Notes: generated by a model not told the origin, from the sequence alone. Shown: positions 51,612 through 61,067, counted from the first letter of the stretch. The stretch is DNA of 64,000 bases from CABQCM01 sp965145485 (GCA_965145485.1 CBCTCU010000003.1:1-64000), one strand, 5' to 3'. Translations and numbers: made by a program.

Positions 51612-51991
51612 TGTCGCTATCATGATGAAGCCCCACACCACGATGAGGATAAAGGAAAACTAATATTTTCATTTCATATAACAGATCATGACAACCCTAT
51701 TTATGAGCCGTCTACCAAAGTAAATCCCGCAATCCAACCATACTTGTCCACTGCACCAAACGCAGGGATCAGACCGCTTTCAAGCGGCTTACGGCGGGAT
51801 TTGCGTCCGCCGGGTTTCGCATTGGGCGACGGGATTCCATGACGCACCCACTACGGCAACGGTTGTATTCCACTCGCCCCTGCGTTATAATAATAGCCAT
51901 AAAACGATTGCCGAGAGATCATGTGCGATGCATTTCGTGCAACACATTCTCACCAAGGGCGGAAACGCTCAGAACAAAGGAAGTATGGATA
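51612..51991. other. Intergenic region, no gene seen
   Basis: About 380 bp before the DUF2461 gene; short open frames have no supporting features. Confidence 0.4.
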
Positions 51992-52681
51992 ATGGAGCTG
52001 TTTACTCCTCAAACGCTGGAGTTTTTATTTGAAAATCGTCTCAATGACAGCCGGGCATGGTTCCTGGAGCACCATGAGCAATACGAACAACTGGTATTAC
52101 GGCCCCTGCGTGATTTATCCCAGGCCCTCTCTCACACCGCCCTGGAGATCGATCCCGAAGTGGTTTCCCAACCGCAGGTTGGAAAAACCATCAGCCGCAT
52201 CCGGCGCGACACCCGTTTTTCCCATGACAAAAGCCTTTACCGGGACAATATGTGGATCGTATTCAGGCGTCCTAAAGCCTCCTTGGCCGAAGCGCCCTGC
52301 CTGTATTTTGAAATTCGGGGACAGGAATTTGAATACGGCTGTGGGTTTTACCATTGCTCTCCCCCGGTGATGGGCACTATCCGCGAAATGATCCTGGCGG
52401 AATCTCCCTTTTTTGACAAGGCACAGGCCGCCCTGCAGCGGCAGACGGTATTTCACCTGGAGGGCGAATGCTACCGGCGAGCGCACTATCCGGATCAGCC
52501 GGAGGAAAAACGGCAGTGGCTTGAGCGGAGCAATCTATGTCTTATGGCTACCAGCGACGATGCCAAACTTCTTTTTTCCAACCGTCTCGCAGATACCGTA
52601 GCGAAGCACCTCTCTTTGCTCAAACCAATGTATCATTTTCTACTCGAAGCGTGCCGCGTCACGCAGCATGCCGGTGAATAG
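51992..52681 (+). CDS. DUF2461 family protein
   Basis: A 229-residue cytoplasmic protein of the DUF2461 (TIGR02453) family. It has FLFENRLNDSRAWFLEHHEQYEQLVLRPLRDL at the start, the conserved RIRRDTRFSHDKSLYRDNMWIVF core and a C-terminal helical end. The family is widespread and of unknown function; the core Arg/Lys-rich strand is its hallmark. The frame opens at 51839, but AAAGGAAG before ATG 51992 fixes the start. Confidence 0.9.
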   Translation: MELFTPQTLEFLFENRLNDSRAWFLEHHEQYEQLVLRPLRDLSQALSHTALEIDPEVVSQPQVGKTISRIRRDTRFSHDKSLYRDNMWIVFRRPKASLAEAPCLYFEIRGQEFEYGCGFYHCSPPVMGTIREMILAESPFFDKAQAALQRQTVFHLEGECYRRAHYPDQPEEKRQWLERSNLCLMATSDDAKLLFSNRLADTVAKHLSLLKPMYHFLLEACRVTQHAGE

Positions 52682-52936
52682 GGAATCGTCCATGACGCCG
52701 CTGCGCAGGCGAAACATTACCCAGGCAATCCGTCAGAATATAGGGACACAACCCGTCTGGGGCCGGTATCCGATAGCAGGGAGCAGTTGCATCGGCATGG
52801 GGATATCACCGCGATATATGGAGTGATGCGAAAAGGCGGCACACCATATCCCCGATGAACCGGCATGCGTTTTTTGTTTGAGTCGGCTGGCACCTTTTGT
52901 TCCAATAACAGTTAGAGGATTTGCCACGATGCCCGA
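52682..52936. other. Intergenic region before hairpin
   Basis: Gene-free, with no recognised elements; a convergent gene ends at 53088. Confidence 0.35.
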
Positions 52937-52981
52937 CATGTAACCCCGTCCCGAGGGCGCTCCTTGGGACGGGGTTACATG
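52937..52981. terminator. Strong GC-rich hairpin downstream of collagen-like gene
   Basis: Sixteen-bp perfect arms CATGTAACCCCGTCCC/GGGACGGGGTTACATG with a 13-nt loop. It is about 110 bp past the collagen-like gene stop and lies between convergent genes, but no T-run is present on either side. Confidence 0.6.
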
Positions 52982-53087
52982 GAATAAGCGATCAAACACA
53001 GCATTCCCAGCAAGGGAACTTCTCCACACCATCGGCTACGCCGAATATACCGGTGTGCCCTTAGCTGAAAAACTGCACACCATCGAT

Positions 53088-54125
53088 TCAGACAGTCCGC
53101 CTTAATTTGACCACCGTCACCGTTGCCGCTCCATCGGAGCTTTGTACATTGCTGTTATAGGTCAAAGTAAAGCTGGTTGCAGTAGGCGCATACACAATCA
53201 GAGAATTGGAGCCGGCTGCTGACGCACGTCCCCCAGCGGTGAGAAAATAGATCCCGTAGATAATAAATGCACTTCCGTTATACGAAGGCGTTATCTGCAT
53301 GTAGCCCGGGGTATCCAAAACCGCCGACACATGATAGGAGATCAAATAATACCCAGGGGCTAGGTTGATGCGCTGGTTGGCTTCCAGTTCAATTTGGCCG
53401 GTCGGGTCCGCAACCACCGTCCCCAGAGGAATTGGACTGTTGTTTTGAAAAAGAATCTGATAGGTGGCGAAGGAAGCAAAAACATCGTCTGGGAGAGCCC
53501 CGGTGGGGCCTGTTGCTCCTGTCGGGCCGGTAGGACCAGTAGCGCCGGTCGCCCCTGTGGGACCGGCTGGCCCAGTGATTCCATCCGCTCCCGTTGCACC
53601 GGTTGCTCCCGTCGGACCAGTAGGGCCGACAACACCGATTGGGCCACGGGGGCCGGTAGGGCCGGTAACTCCCTGCAAACCCGTCGGCCCGGTAGGACCG
53701 GTTGCCCCTGTGGGTCCGGTGGGGCCGGTCGCCCCATCCGCCCCGGTAGCGCCGACGGCCCCCGTTGGCCCAGTAGCTCCGTCCGCGCCCGTGGCACCAG
53801 TGGCTCCCGTTGAACCATCCGCCCCGGTAACGCCCATGCTTCCCGTTGCGCCCGTCGGACCGGTGCTGCCAGTTGGTCCAGTAGCTCCCGTTGCACCTGT
53901 TGGCCCAGTGGGACCCGTAGCACCCACCTCACCGGCGGCTCCTGGGAGGCCGGTGGCGCCTGTAGCGCCAGTCGGACCAGTTGGCCCCACAGGCCCCTGC
54001 GCCCCAGTCGGTCCGGTTGGCCCCGGTATGCCGGTACACCCGTCCGGGAGGCACGGCGAACAGCAGCAACAGCAGCAGGGATAGGTTTTCAGCCCTTGCG
54101 GCTGTAGGCAATGCGATTGGCTCAT
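53088..54125 (-). CDS. Collagen-like protein with BclA/C1q-type C-terminal domain
   Basis: A ~345-residue surface or exosporium-type protein. Residues 17-22 are six consecutive cysteines that could anchor or crosslink it. Residues about 33-212 are uninterrupted Gly-X-Y triplets, mostly GPT, GAT and GPV, coding a collagen triple helix with Thr-rich Y positions. The last ~130 residues are a beta-rich trimerisation head (FATYQILFQNN, GYYLISYHVSAVLD, SLIVYAPTATSFTLTYNSN) like that of BclA. The gene is divergent from a spore photoproduct lyase, consistent with a spore coat role. I prefer ATG 54125, since AAAGG abuts the earlier ATG. The triplet DNA is repetitive and could slip in length. Confidence 0.88.
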   Translation of the reverse strand: MSQSHCLQPQGLKTYPCCCCCCSPCLPDGCTGIPGPTGPTGAQGPVGPTGPTGATGATGLPGAAGEVGATGPTGPTGATGATGPTGSTGPTGATGSMGVTGADGSTGATGATGADGATGPTGAVGATGADGATGPTGPTGATGPTGPTGLQGVTGPTGPRGPIGVVGPTGPTGATGATGADGITGPAGPTGATGATGPTGPTGATGPTGALPDDVFASFATYQILFQNNSPIPLGTVVADPTGQIELEANQRINLAPGYYLISYHVSAVLDTPGYMQITPSYNGSAFIIYGIYFLTAGGRASAAGSNSLIVYAPTATSFTLTYNSNVQSSDGAATVTVVKLRRTV

Positions 54126-54250
54126 GATATGTCCCATCCTTTAAAGCATAGTATTACTCCATACTATTTTCCGGCCGGCTTTTCTGTGTCTGTCCGATGA
54201 ATCCCTGAGGCCAAAACCAGAAATACTAAATAGAAAAGGTGGCCTTAACA

Positions 54251-55246
54251 ATGAAATTTACCGCCGTATATTACGAACCGGACAGCCTGCAATTTCCACT
54301 CGGTCAATACTTGCACGATCAATATGCCGATCTACCCTGGCATCCCATCGAAAGCCATAACCGCATCCCCGCCCTATCACAGCGCGAAAACAAGGATTTC
54401 CCGGCGCTAAAGCGCCTGCTGATCCTCGGTACGCGAAAGACCCACCGTTATGTTCCCAATCATAAAATATCCGACTATCTGGTTCCCTTCACTTCATCGG
54501 GCTGCACCGCCATGTGCCTATACTGTTACCTAGTTTGCCACTACAATAAATGCTCTTACCTGCGCCTGTTTGTCAATCGAGAGCAAATGCTCGAACGGCT
54601 GCTGGCTGCATCCCACCGCGGCGATCATGCCCAGGTTTTTGAAATAGGCTCCAACAGCGACCTGATTTTAGAAAACACCATAACGCATAATCTCGAATGG
54701 GTGATCCCGGCCTTTGCAAAACATGGACGTGGCAGCGTTACCTTTCCCACTAAGTTTGACAAGGTCGGCCCTCTTCTCGGGCTGGAGCATCGGGGAAAGA
54801 CGCTGTTTCGCATGAGCGTCAACCCCAGCGATATCATATCCCGCGTCGAGCTCGGTACCTCCCCTCTCACCGGCCGGCTCGATGCGCTGGTAAAAATGGC
54901 CGAGGCCGGCTATCCGGTCGGAATCCTCATTGCTCCGGTCATTCTCCTTCCGGGATGGGAAGGGCTTTACGGCGAGCTGCTGACGCAGCTGGCCGACCGG
55001 CTGCCGGAAGGGGTACGGCGCGGTCTTTCGGTCGAGGTCATTTTTATGACCTACAGTTATGTGCACCGCGCCATTAATAGGGAAGCATTTCCCGGCGCGC
55101 CCAACTTGTTCGATCGACAGAAAATGACGGGGCGGGGCCGTGGAAAGTATGCTTACCGCAACGAGATTTACCGCCAGGCAGAAAAATGGTTTTGTGAAAA
55201 TATTCCTCGCACCCTACCCGGGAGCGTTATAAAATACATCAGCTAA
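54251..55246 (+). CDS. splB: Spore photoproduct lyase, radical SAM
   Basis: Repairs the thymine dimer formed in UV-irradiated spore DNA by radical chemistry. The 331-residue protein has the radical-SAM cysteines C85-xxx-C89-xx-C92 in GCTAMCLYCYL and a B. subtilis SplB-like order of motifs: FVNREQML, FEIGSNSDLI, LLGLEHRGKTLFRMSVN, GTSPLTGRLDALVKMAEAGYPVG. In B. subtilis SplB, Cys141 of F-E-A-S-C-T-S-D donates the hydrogen; here the aligned position appears to be Ser134. Two other cysteines (96 and 101) lie close to the cluster and might substitute. AAAAGGTGG precedes ATG 54251. Confidence 0.92.
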   Translation: MKFTAVYYEPDSLQFPLGQYLHDQYADLPWHPIESHNRIPALSQRENKDFPALKRLLILGTRKTHRYVPNHKISDYLVPFTSSGCTAMCLYCYLVCHYNKCSYLRLFVNREQMLERLLAASHRGDHAQVFEIGSNSDLILENTITHNLEWVIPAFAKHGRGSVTFPTKFDKVGPLLGLEHRGKTLFRMSVNPSDIISRVELGTSPLTGRLDALVKMAEAGYPVGILIAPVILLPGWEGLYGELLTQLADRLPEGVRRGLSVEVIFMTYSYVHRAINREAFPGAPNLFDRQKMTGRGRGKYAYRNEIYRQAEKWFCENIPRTLPGSVIKYIS

Positions 55247-55621
55247 GAAGGATGCCATCTTTTTGAGAAAAAGCTACAAACCGATTTCCATGATTGGTGG
55301 CCGTTGCGCGCTGCCGGCAAGCGGTCGATTCCAATACTCAACACGGTATGCCACACGATAAAACCTTTGGTCTTATTCCGACAAACGGGGGAGCTTGGGG
55401 TGTGGGCGATCAAGCCAGATTGCTTGGTCAGAGTAGGCACAGACGCTTTCCGCAGTGGGAGGCGTTTTTCGGCGCGCCAATGAGATTCCATGCCTCTAGC
55501 CTGGCTTTGATACGGCATCGGTGGACAATGTAAAAGACACGAATAAACTGGTATCGCATTCCTCTCCTTCTGTGAAAACTGCCGGCAAAATTAAAGTTTT
55601 TATGAATTTGGAGCCTCTTTC
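55247..55621. other. Intergenic region, no gene seen
   Basis: About 375 bp with short frames on both strands and no supported gene or structure. Confidence 0.4.
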
Positions 55622-55650
55622 TTGAAAAGCGACAGCCGTCGGAATATAAT
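55622..55650 (+). promoter_or_regulatory. Promoter of ABC/FtsX exporter operon
   Basis: -35 TTGAAA (55622-55627), 17-bp spacer, -10 TATAAT (55645-55650), 36 bp before the ATPase start. Confidence 0.8.
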
Positions 55651-55686
55651 AGAACTTACCATAATACATAGAAACGGGGCGGCGGT

Positions 55687-56391
55687 ATGGACGCTTATGT
55701 CAAGCTGCAGGGCGTGACCAAGGTCTACCGTATGGGGGAAGTAGAAATCCATGCGGCCGACGGCATTGACTTTGAAATCAACCGGGGGGAATTTGTGGTT
55801 ATCGTCGGCCCCAGCGGGGCGGGGAAAACCACCGTGCTGAACCTGCTGGGAGGAATGGATACCGCGACCTCCGGCTCCATCCTGGTCGACGGGGAGGATA
55901 TTGCACAATATAATCAAAAAAGGCTGACGGCCTACCGGCGGGACGATATCGGGTTTGTGTTTCAGTTTTATAATCTTATCCCCAATCTAACCGCTTTGGA
56001 AAATGTGGAATTGGCCTTGCAGATTTGCCATGACCCTCTGGATGCGCAGGAGGTACTGCGCGAGGTGGGGCTGGGCGACCGGCTGAGCAACTTCCCGGCC
56101 CAGCTTTCGGGCGGCGAGCAGCAAAGGGTGTCCATTGCCCGAGCTTTGGCCAAAAATCCAAAGCTGCTTCTGTGCGACGAGCCGACCGGCGCTCTCGACT
56201 ACAACACCGGGAAGGCCATCTTAAAGCTCCTGCAGGACATGTCCCGCAAGCAGGGTATGACCGTGCTGGTCATCACCCACAATCAGGCGATCGCTCCCAT
56301 GGCGGACCGGGTGATTAAAATCAAAAACGGGAAGGTTTCCTCCGTCGCGTGCAACCCTTCCCCCACCCCGGTCGAGACCATTGAGTGGTGA
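55687..56391 (+). CDS. ABC transporter ATP-binding protein, LolD/MacB type
   Basis: A 234-residue ATPase partner for an FtsX-type permease. It has Walker A GPSGAGKTT, the Q-loop FVFQFYNLIPNLTALENVELAL, the signature LSGGEQQRVSIARAL, Walker B LLLCDEPTGALD and the LolD/MacB-type DYNTGKAILKLLQ helix. GGGGCGGCGG lies before the ATG. The stop is 8 bp before the chosen start of the permease gene. The pair forms a MacB/YknYZ-like mechanotransmission system. Confidence 0.95.
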   Translation: MDAYVKLQGVTKVYRMGEVEIHAADGIDFEINRGEFVVIVGPSGAGKTTVLNLLGGMDTATSGSILVDGEDIAQYNQKRLTAYRRDDIGFVFQFYNLIPNLTALENVELALQICHDPLDAQEVLREVGLGDRLSNFPAQLSGGEQQRVSIARALAKNPKLLLCDEPTGALDYNTGKAILKLLQDMSRKQGMTVLVITHNQAIAPMADRVIKIKNGKVSSVACNPSPTPVETIEW

Positions 56392-56399
56392 GGAATAGT

Positions 56400-59300
56400 A
56401 TGAGCAAAAAGGCATTGTGTAAGGATTTCTTTGTCGAGATTAAAGGCAGCCTCAACCGTTTTTTATCCATCTTATTTATTGTAGCGATGGGTGTTGCCTT
56501 TTTTTCGGGTATACGCGCGGCCGAGCCGGATATGCGGCTGACGGCCGACGAATATTTTGATCAGAGCCAGATGATGGATTTGCGGGTCGTCGGCACACTG
56601 GGGCTGACCGAGGACGATGTGGCTGCCCTGTCCCAGATCGACGGGGTTGCCGCGGTAGAGCCTTCTTATATGGCCGACGTCAAAAGCGAAATCGACGGGA
56701 ACGAGCAAGTGCTTCATCTCGAGGCGCTGACCAACCTGAACAGCATTAGCCTGATCGAGGGTCGGATGCCCTCCGCCGAGGACGAATGCCTCATCGAGGC
56801 TTCGGCTTTGGAGGATTATGAGCTCGCGGTTGGGGACACCCTGACCTTTGTCGCGGGCGGCGAGGAGGCGTTATCCGAGACGCTGAAAAACGACCGCTAT
56901 ACCATTGTCGGCATCTGCGCCAGCCCGCTTTACATATCCTTTGAAAAAGGAACGACAACCATCGGCAGCGGTACCGTTAACGCCGTTGCCTATCTGCCCA
57001 AGGAATCCTTTCAGATGGAGGCGTATTCGCAAATCTGGCTGACGGTGGATGGCGCTTTGGAGCAGACCGCTTACACCGACGCTTACAGCGAGGTTGTGGA
57101 GGCAGTGCTCCAACGTGTAGAAGAAATATCGGCCGCCCGATGCGAGATTCGCTATGAGGAGGTCACAGCCGACGCCCGTCAGGAAATCCAGCAGGCGCAG
57201 CAGGAGCTTGACGACGCCCGGCTTGAGGCACAGGAAGCTCTGGACGACGCCTACAATCAATTGGATGAGGGGCAAAAGGCATTTTTGGATGGAAAAAACG
57301 AGCTATCCAAGCAAACAGCCGACCTCGATCAAGCCGCCATAGCGCTGGAAGACAGCCGGGCGCAGCTCGACCTCAATTGGAAAGAGTGGAGCGACGCTCA
57401 GGCGGCATTGGAAAACGGCCTGGCCGAATACAACAATGGGATGGCTCAGCTGGAGCAGGCACAGTCCCAGCTCGATACCGGCAACGCCGCCATCGCCCAG
57501 GCGACCGCTGAACTCGAGCAGAAACGGGCCGAGTGGAATGCGGCGGAAAGCCAGTGGACGGATCAAAAAGCGCAATTTGACCAAAGCCTCGAGTTATTGC
57601 AATCGAACGAGGCCGAGCTCGAGCTTGCCAAAGAGCAGCTTGCCCAGCTTCAGGAGCTCATCGACGCCGGGCTGGCCAGTGAGGAGCAAATCGCCGCAGC
57701 CGGCACGCTCCAAGCTACCATTGCGCAAATGGAACCCGAGTTGGACGCCGCACGGCAGGCGCTGGAACAGGCCGAAATAGAACTGGCCGCATACCGCAGC
57801 GAGCTGGATGAGGGCCTCCTTGCCCTGCAAGAGGGGGAAGAATCGCTCGACGCACGGCGTTCCGACCTCGCGGCGGCGCAAGAGGAAATCGACCAGAATC
57901 GCAGCCGTCTCGACGCGCTGGCACAGACCCTTGCGCAAAGCCGTGCCGAGCTGGATGCCGCCCGCACAGCGCTGGACGAGGGGGAATCGGAATACGCGGC
58001 CGGCCTGTTCCAAATCGAGGATGGGCGCGCACAGCTGGAAGAGGCCGCGGCAACATTGGCCGAAACGGAGCAGGAGCTGGCCGACGGATGGGAGGAATAC
58101 GAACAATCCCGCCAGGAGGCCGAAGATCGCATCGCCGATGGCCAGGCAGGACTCGACGAGGCACAGCAGGCTTTGAATGACCTCGCCATGCCGGAATGGT
58201 ATGTCACCGACCGTGATAGCGTTGCCAACTATACCGGTTATGGGGAAAATGCAGACCGTATGCGCGCCATCGGGCAGGTTTTCCCAGTGATATTTTTTCT
58301 GGTTGCCGCCCTGGTCAGCCTGACAACGATGACCCGCATGGTGGAGGAGCAGAGGACCCAGATCGGCACCCTCAAGGCACTGGGTTACGGGAAGGGCTCC
58401 ATTGCCATGAAGTACATTGGCTATGCCCTGCTGGCCACCATCTTAGGCAGCGCGGTCGGCCTTCTAGTCGGTCAAAAGATATTCCCACTGGTCATTATCC
58501 GTGCTTATGGAATTCTCTATCCCTATATGACCAACATGGTCATCCCCTACCATCTGGGATATTCCATATTGGCGGTGGGGGCCGCTCTTCTTTGCACCCT
58601 GCTTGCCACCTGGTTCTCCTGCTATCGCGCGCTGCGGGATCAGCCGGCGGAGTTGATGCGCCCCGAATCGCCAAAGGCCGGGAAGCGGGTGCTGCTCGAA
58701 CGGATTTCCTTCCTGTGGAAGCATCTGAGCTTTACCTGGAAGTCCACCATACGCAACCTTTTCCGTTATAAAAAACGCTTTTTTATGACGGTGTTTGGCA
58801 TTGGCGGATGCATGGCGCTGATGCTGGTCGGCTTTGGCCTCAAGGACTCGATTATGGATATCGCCCGGCTTCAATATCAAAAAATACAGTTGTACGACGC
58901 CATGGCCATTGTCAGCGATACAGCCACCAGCAAGGAGGAAGCCCGCATAGACGCTTTCCTGGCGCAGCAGACTTCGCTCGACGGATATACCCACACCCTG
59001 ACCAAGCAGGTCACAGCCGAGCACAACGATCAAAACCGGGACGTCTATCTGACCGTCCCGCAAAGCCTGGAGGGGCTGGATCGTTTGCTTCAGTTCCATG
59101 ACCGCAAAACAAACGAGGTTTATACCCTGTCCGACGAGGGGGCCATCCTGACCGAAAAGGCGGCAAACCAGCTTGGGGTCGGGCCAGGCGATTCTCTCAC
59201 CTTACAGTTGGATTCCGGCAAGGTAGAGGTTCCTGTCAGCGCTGTATGCGAGAATTATCTACAGCACTATATTTATCTCTCTCCTGCCCTGTACGAACAA

Positions 59301-59867
59301 ATCACCGGCCTGGCGCCGGATTACAACGCCGTTGTCTTCCGTATGGCGGAGGGACGCGAGGATGAACTGGAACAAGTATGCGAATCCCTTTTGGAGGACG
59401 GCACCATTCTGGCGGTCAATTATTCCACCAGCTTGGAAGAACAGCTCAACGACATGCTCCAATCCCTCGACGCTGTTATCGTGGTGCTCATCATATCGGC
59501 CGGTATGCTGGCTTTCGTGGTGCTCATTAATCTCAATAACATCAACATCAACGAGCGCAGGCGGGAGCTTGCAACCCTAAAGGTCCTCGGCTTTTTTGAT
59601 AAAGAGGTCTCCATTTACGTTTTCCGCGAAAATATCCTTTTGACTCTTATTGGCGCCGCCGTCGGCTGTGTTTTGGGAGTAATCCTCCATCGTTTTATCA
59701 TCGAAACTGTGGAAATCGATATGTGTATGTTCGGCCGCAACATCAATCTTCCCAGCTTTTTATACAGCATCGCCTGTACCCTGCTCTTTTCAGCGCTGGT
59801 CAACTTTGCGATGCATTACAAGCTCAAAAAGATTGATATGGTCGAATCCCTCAAGAGTGTGGAATAG
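56400..59867 (+). CDS. FtsX-like ABC permease with long extracellular coiled coil
   Basis: A 1155-residue permease. Helix 1 is at residues about 18-40, followed by an extracellular MacB-like domain to about 255. Residues about 258-597 form an almost unbroken Ala/Glu/Gln/Leu-rich coiled coil (AQQELDDARLEAQEALDDA, AALENGLAEYNNG, EQLAQLQELI), long enough to extend as an antiparallel hairpin across the cell wall. A second FtsX module (about 600-760) has VSLTTMTRMVEEQRTQIGTLKALGYG, and a third soluble and FtsX part ends near 1150, again with RRRELATLKVLGF. GAGGA is 6 nt before ATG 56400. The substrate is unknown; peptide or wall-directed export are options. Confidence 0.9.
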   Translation: MSKKALCKDFFVEIKGSLNRFLSILFIVAMGVAFFSGIRAAEPDMRLTADEYFDQSQMMDLRVVGTLGLTEDDVAALSQIDGVAAVEPSYMADVKSEIDGNEQVLHLEALTNLNSISLIEGRMPSAEDECLIEASALEDYELAVGDTLTFVAGGEEALSETLKNDRYTIVGICASPLYISFEKGTTTIGSGTVNAVAYLPKESFQMEAYSQIWLTVDGALEQTAYTDAYSEVVEAVLQRVEEISAARCEIRYEEVTADARQEIQQAQQELDDARLEAQEALDDAYNQLDEGQKAFLDGKNELSKQTADLDQAAIALEDSRAQLDLNWKEWSDAQAALENGLAEYNNGMAQLEQAQSQLDTGNAAIAQATAELEQKRAEWNAAESQWTDQKAQFDQSLELLQSNEAELELAKEQLAQLQELIDAGLASEEQIAAAGTLQATIAQMEPELDAARQALEQAEIELAAYRSELDEGLLALQEGEESLDARRSDLAAAQEEIDQNRSRLDALAQTLAQSRAELDAARTALDEGESEYAAGLFQIEDGRAQLEEAAATLAETEQELADGWEEYEQSRQEAEDRIADGQAGLDEAQQALNDLAMPEWYVTDRDSVANYTGYGENADRMRAIGQVFPVIFFLVAALVSLTTMTRMVEEQRTQIGTLKALGYGKGSIAMKYIGYALLATILGSAVGLLVGQKIFPLVIIRAYGILYPYMTNMVIPYHLGYSILAVGAALLCTLLATWFSCYRALRDQPAELMRPESPKAGKRVLLERISFLWKHLSFTWKSTIRNLFRYKKRFFMTVFGIGGCMALMLVGFGLKDSIMDIARLQYQKIQLYDAMAIVSDTATSKEEARIDAFLAQQTSLDGYTHTLTKQVTAEHNDQNRDVYLTVPQSLEGLDRLLQFHDRKTNEVYTLSDEGAILTEKAANQLGVGPGDSLTLQLDSGKVEVPVSAVCENYLQHYIYLSPALYEQITGLAPDYNAVVFRMAEGREDELEQVCESLLEDGTILAVNYSTSLEEQLNDMLQSLDAVIVVLIISAGMLAFVVLINLNNININERRRELATLKVLGFFDKEVSIYVFRENILLTLIGAAVGCVLGVILHRFIIETVEIDMCMFGRNINLPSFLYSIACTLLFSALVNFAMHYKLKKIDMVESLKSVE

Positions 59868-60202
59868 CATAAATCGCGCATCCATCGCGGTCGGGCCTGT
59901 CCCGACGGGCAACGGTGCGCATCACCCCGGCATGGCCCCCCCAAGCATCAACGTGTACCTCTCCCGTACTCGGCCGGATCCTTTTATGGCAGACGAAACC
60001 CGCCCCTATGGAAGCGGGAATGTACCATCTGGTAAATTGAACCAGTTGTACTTTTCCCCTTCCCGAGGGCTTACGGGTGGCCGCTGTTATGATCGTTTTG
60101 GTTGGGCAGATGGTCCAGGCAAAGCAACCGTTGGATCGCTTATACCCTTTCACTCAACCATGCGATAACGCGATTGCATTGGATTTTGGCCCTGGTCTCC
60201 CC
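59868..60202. other. Intergenic region, no gene seen
   Basis: About 335 bp between the permease stop and a convergent XRE gene; no hairpin with T-run or reading frame is convincing. Confidence 0.35.
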
Positions 60203-60424
60203 TTACAGTCCAACAAGCGCCAGCATTTCGCTGGGCTTTTTGCCAATCACCTGTCCGATTTTGATCAGGTTGGTTATGGTGAAGTTAGCACCCCCATTCT
60301 CAATATTACTCAGATAGCGGACGCTGATATCGCACGCTTCGGCAAAATTCTGCTGAGTAATGTGGTGCTCTTTTCGGTAAGCTGCAATCATTTCGCCCAA
60401 CTGACGCAAAGTCTCGTCTTTCAT
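60203..60424 (-). CDS. XRE-family HTH regulator, small
   Basis: A 73-residue helix-turn-helix protein, residues about 8-62 forming the Cro/C1-type domain (LGEMIAAYRKEHHITQQNFAEACDISVRYLSNIENGG). GGAGGAGG lies before the ATG. Such stand-alone XRE proteins are common next to integrated elements, and this one sits just outside tRNA-Leu. The operator and target are unknown. Confidence 0.88.
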   Translation of the reverse strand: MKDETLRQLGEMIAAYRKEHHITQQNFAEACDISVRYLSNIENGGANFTITNLIKIGQVIGKKPSEMLALVGL

Positions 60425-60667
60425 TTTAATTCCTCCTCCTACTCATATGATAGGAGAATTGGAAATAAAATCCATGCATACCAGTGCATAATTTTGAATA
60501 TCGTGAATTCTTTTTATTACAGTAAATACAAACAGGATACAAGATTTTACGTCGATTTACGGACAACCATCTTCAATACAATCTGTTAAGGATGGGAAGA
60601 GTATTACGGCTATTATCGCACGCCAAGGCATGCTGAAATTATTCCAAAAAATATTTTGCAATACCCC

Positions 60668-60696
60668 TTGAATTTTAAGAACGAATATGGTATAGT
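60668..60696 (+). promoter_or_regulatory. Promoter of tRNA-Leu(CAG)
   Basis: -35 TTGAAT (60668-60673), 17-bp spacer, -10 TATAGT (60691-60696). Confidence 0.8.
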
Positions 60697-60724
60697 ATAA
60701 AAGCTGCAAAAAGCAGTTTGACAT

Positions 60725-60811
60725 GCGGATATGGCGGAATTGGCAGACGCGCTAGATTCAGGTTCTAGTCGGGGCAACTCGGTGGAGGTTCAAGTCCTCT
60801 TATCCGCACCA
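60725..60811 (+). tRNA. tRNA-Leu (anticodon CAG)
   Basis: Acceptor GCGGATA/TATCCGC, A, encoded CCA; anticodon stem CTAGA/TCTAG encloses CAG; long variable arm. 87 nt. The sequence beyond it differs in character and carries recombinase debris, so its 3' half is a possible integration site. Confidence 0.95.
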
Positions 60812-60835
60812 AATCAAAGCACAAACTTTGATACA

Positions 60836-60867
60836 AAAACAGCCTTCCATTTTGGAGGGCTGTTTTT
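60836..60867 (+). terminator. Terminator after tRNA-Leu, first
   Basis: Stem AAAACAGCC-TCC/GGA-GGCTGTTTT, small loop, then T-run. Confidence 0.85.
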
Positions 60868-60875
60868 GCGTCTAT

Positions 60876-60917
60876 GCCCGGAACCCCTGTATTCATGCGG
60901 GTTCCGGGCTTTTTTTG
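60876..60917 (+). terminator. Terminator after tRNA-Leu, second
   Basis: Perfect 11-bp stem GCCCGGAACCC/GGGTTCCGGGC, 12-nt loop, then seven or more T. Confidence 0.9.
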
Positions 60918-61023
60918 TTTTGGCGACAGGCGACGCGATGGCCCCATATTCCCGCCGGTAGCATGGACAACCGCTGGGAATCTCCAAAAGTATCCGTCCC
61001 TGCACAACCCTCAAAACGATTCA

Positions 61024-61067
61024 TATACAGGCCGGGACATCGTTAAAAACTGTCCCCGGCCTGTATA
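61024..61067. terminator. Hairpin downstream of the SprT-like gene
   Basis: Stem TATACAGGCCGGGACA paired with TGTCCCCGGCCTGTATA (one bulge), 11-nt loop; T-run on the plus strand. It is 17 bp past the end of the minus-strand SprT-like gene. Confidence 0.7.

Noticed and set aside
51444..51842. 132-codon frame after glmS operon
   Set aside because: Runs through the glmS terminator, has no ribosome binding site and no recognisable domain.
53464..54084. Pro/Val/Gly-rich repeat protein on the plus strand, or a CRISPR-like array
   Set aside because: It is the reverse complement of the collagen triplets; the repeats are coding and lack spacers of uniform unique sequence.
60731..60961. 76-residue frame beginning MAELADALDSGSSRG
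   Set aside because: This is the translated body of tRNA-Leu; the same false peptide occurs in many genomes.
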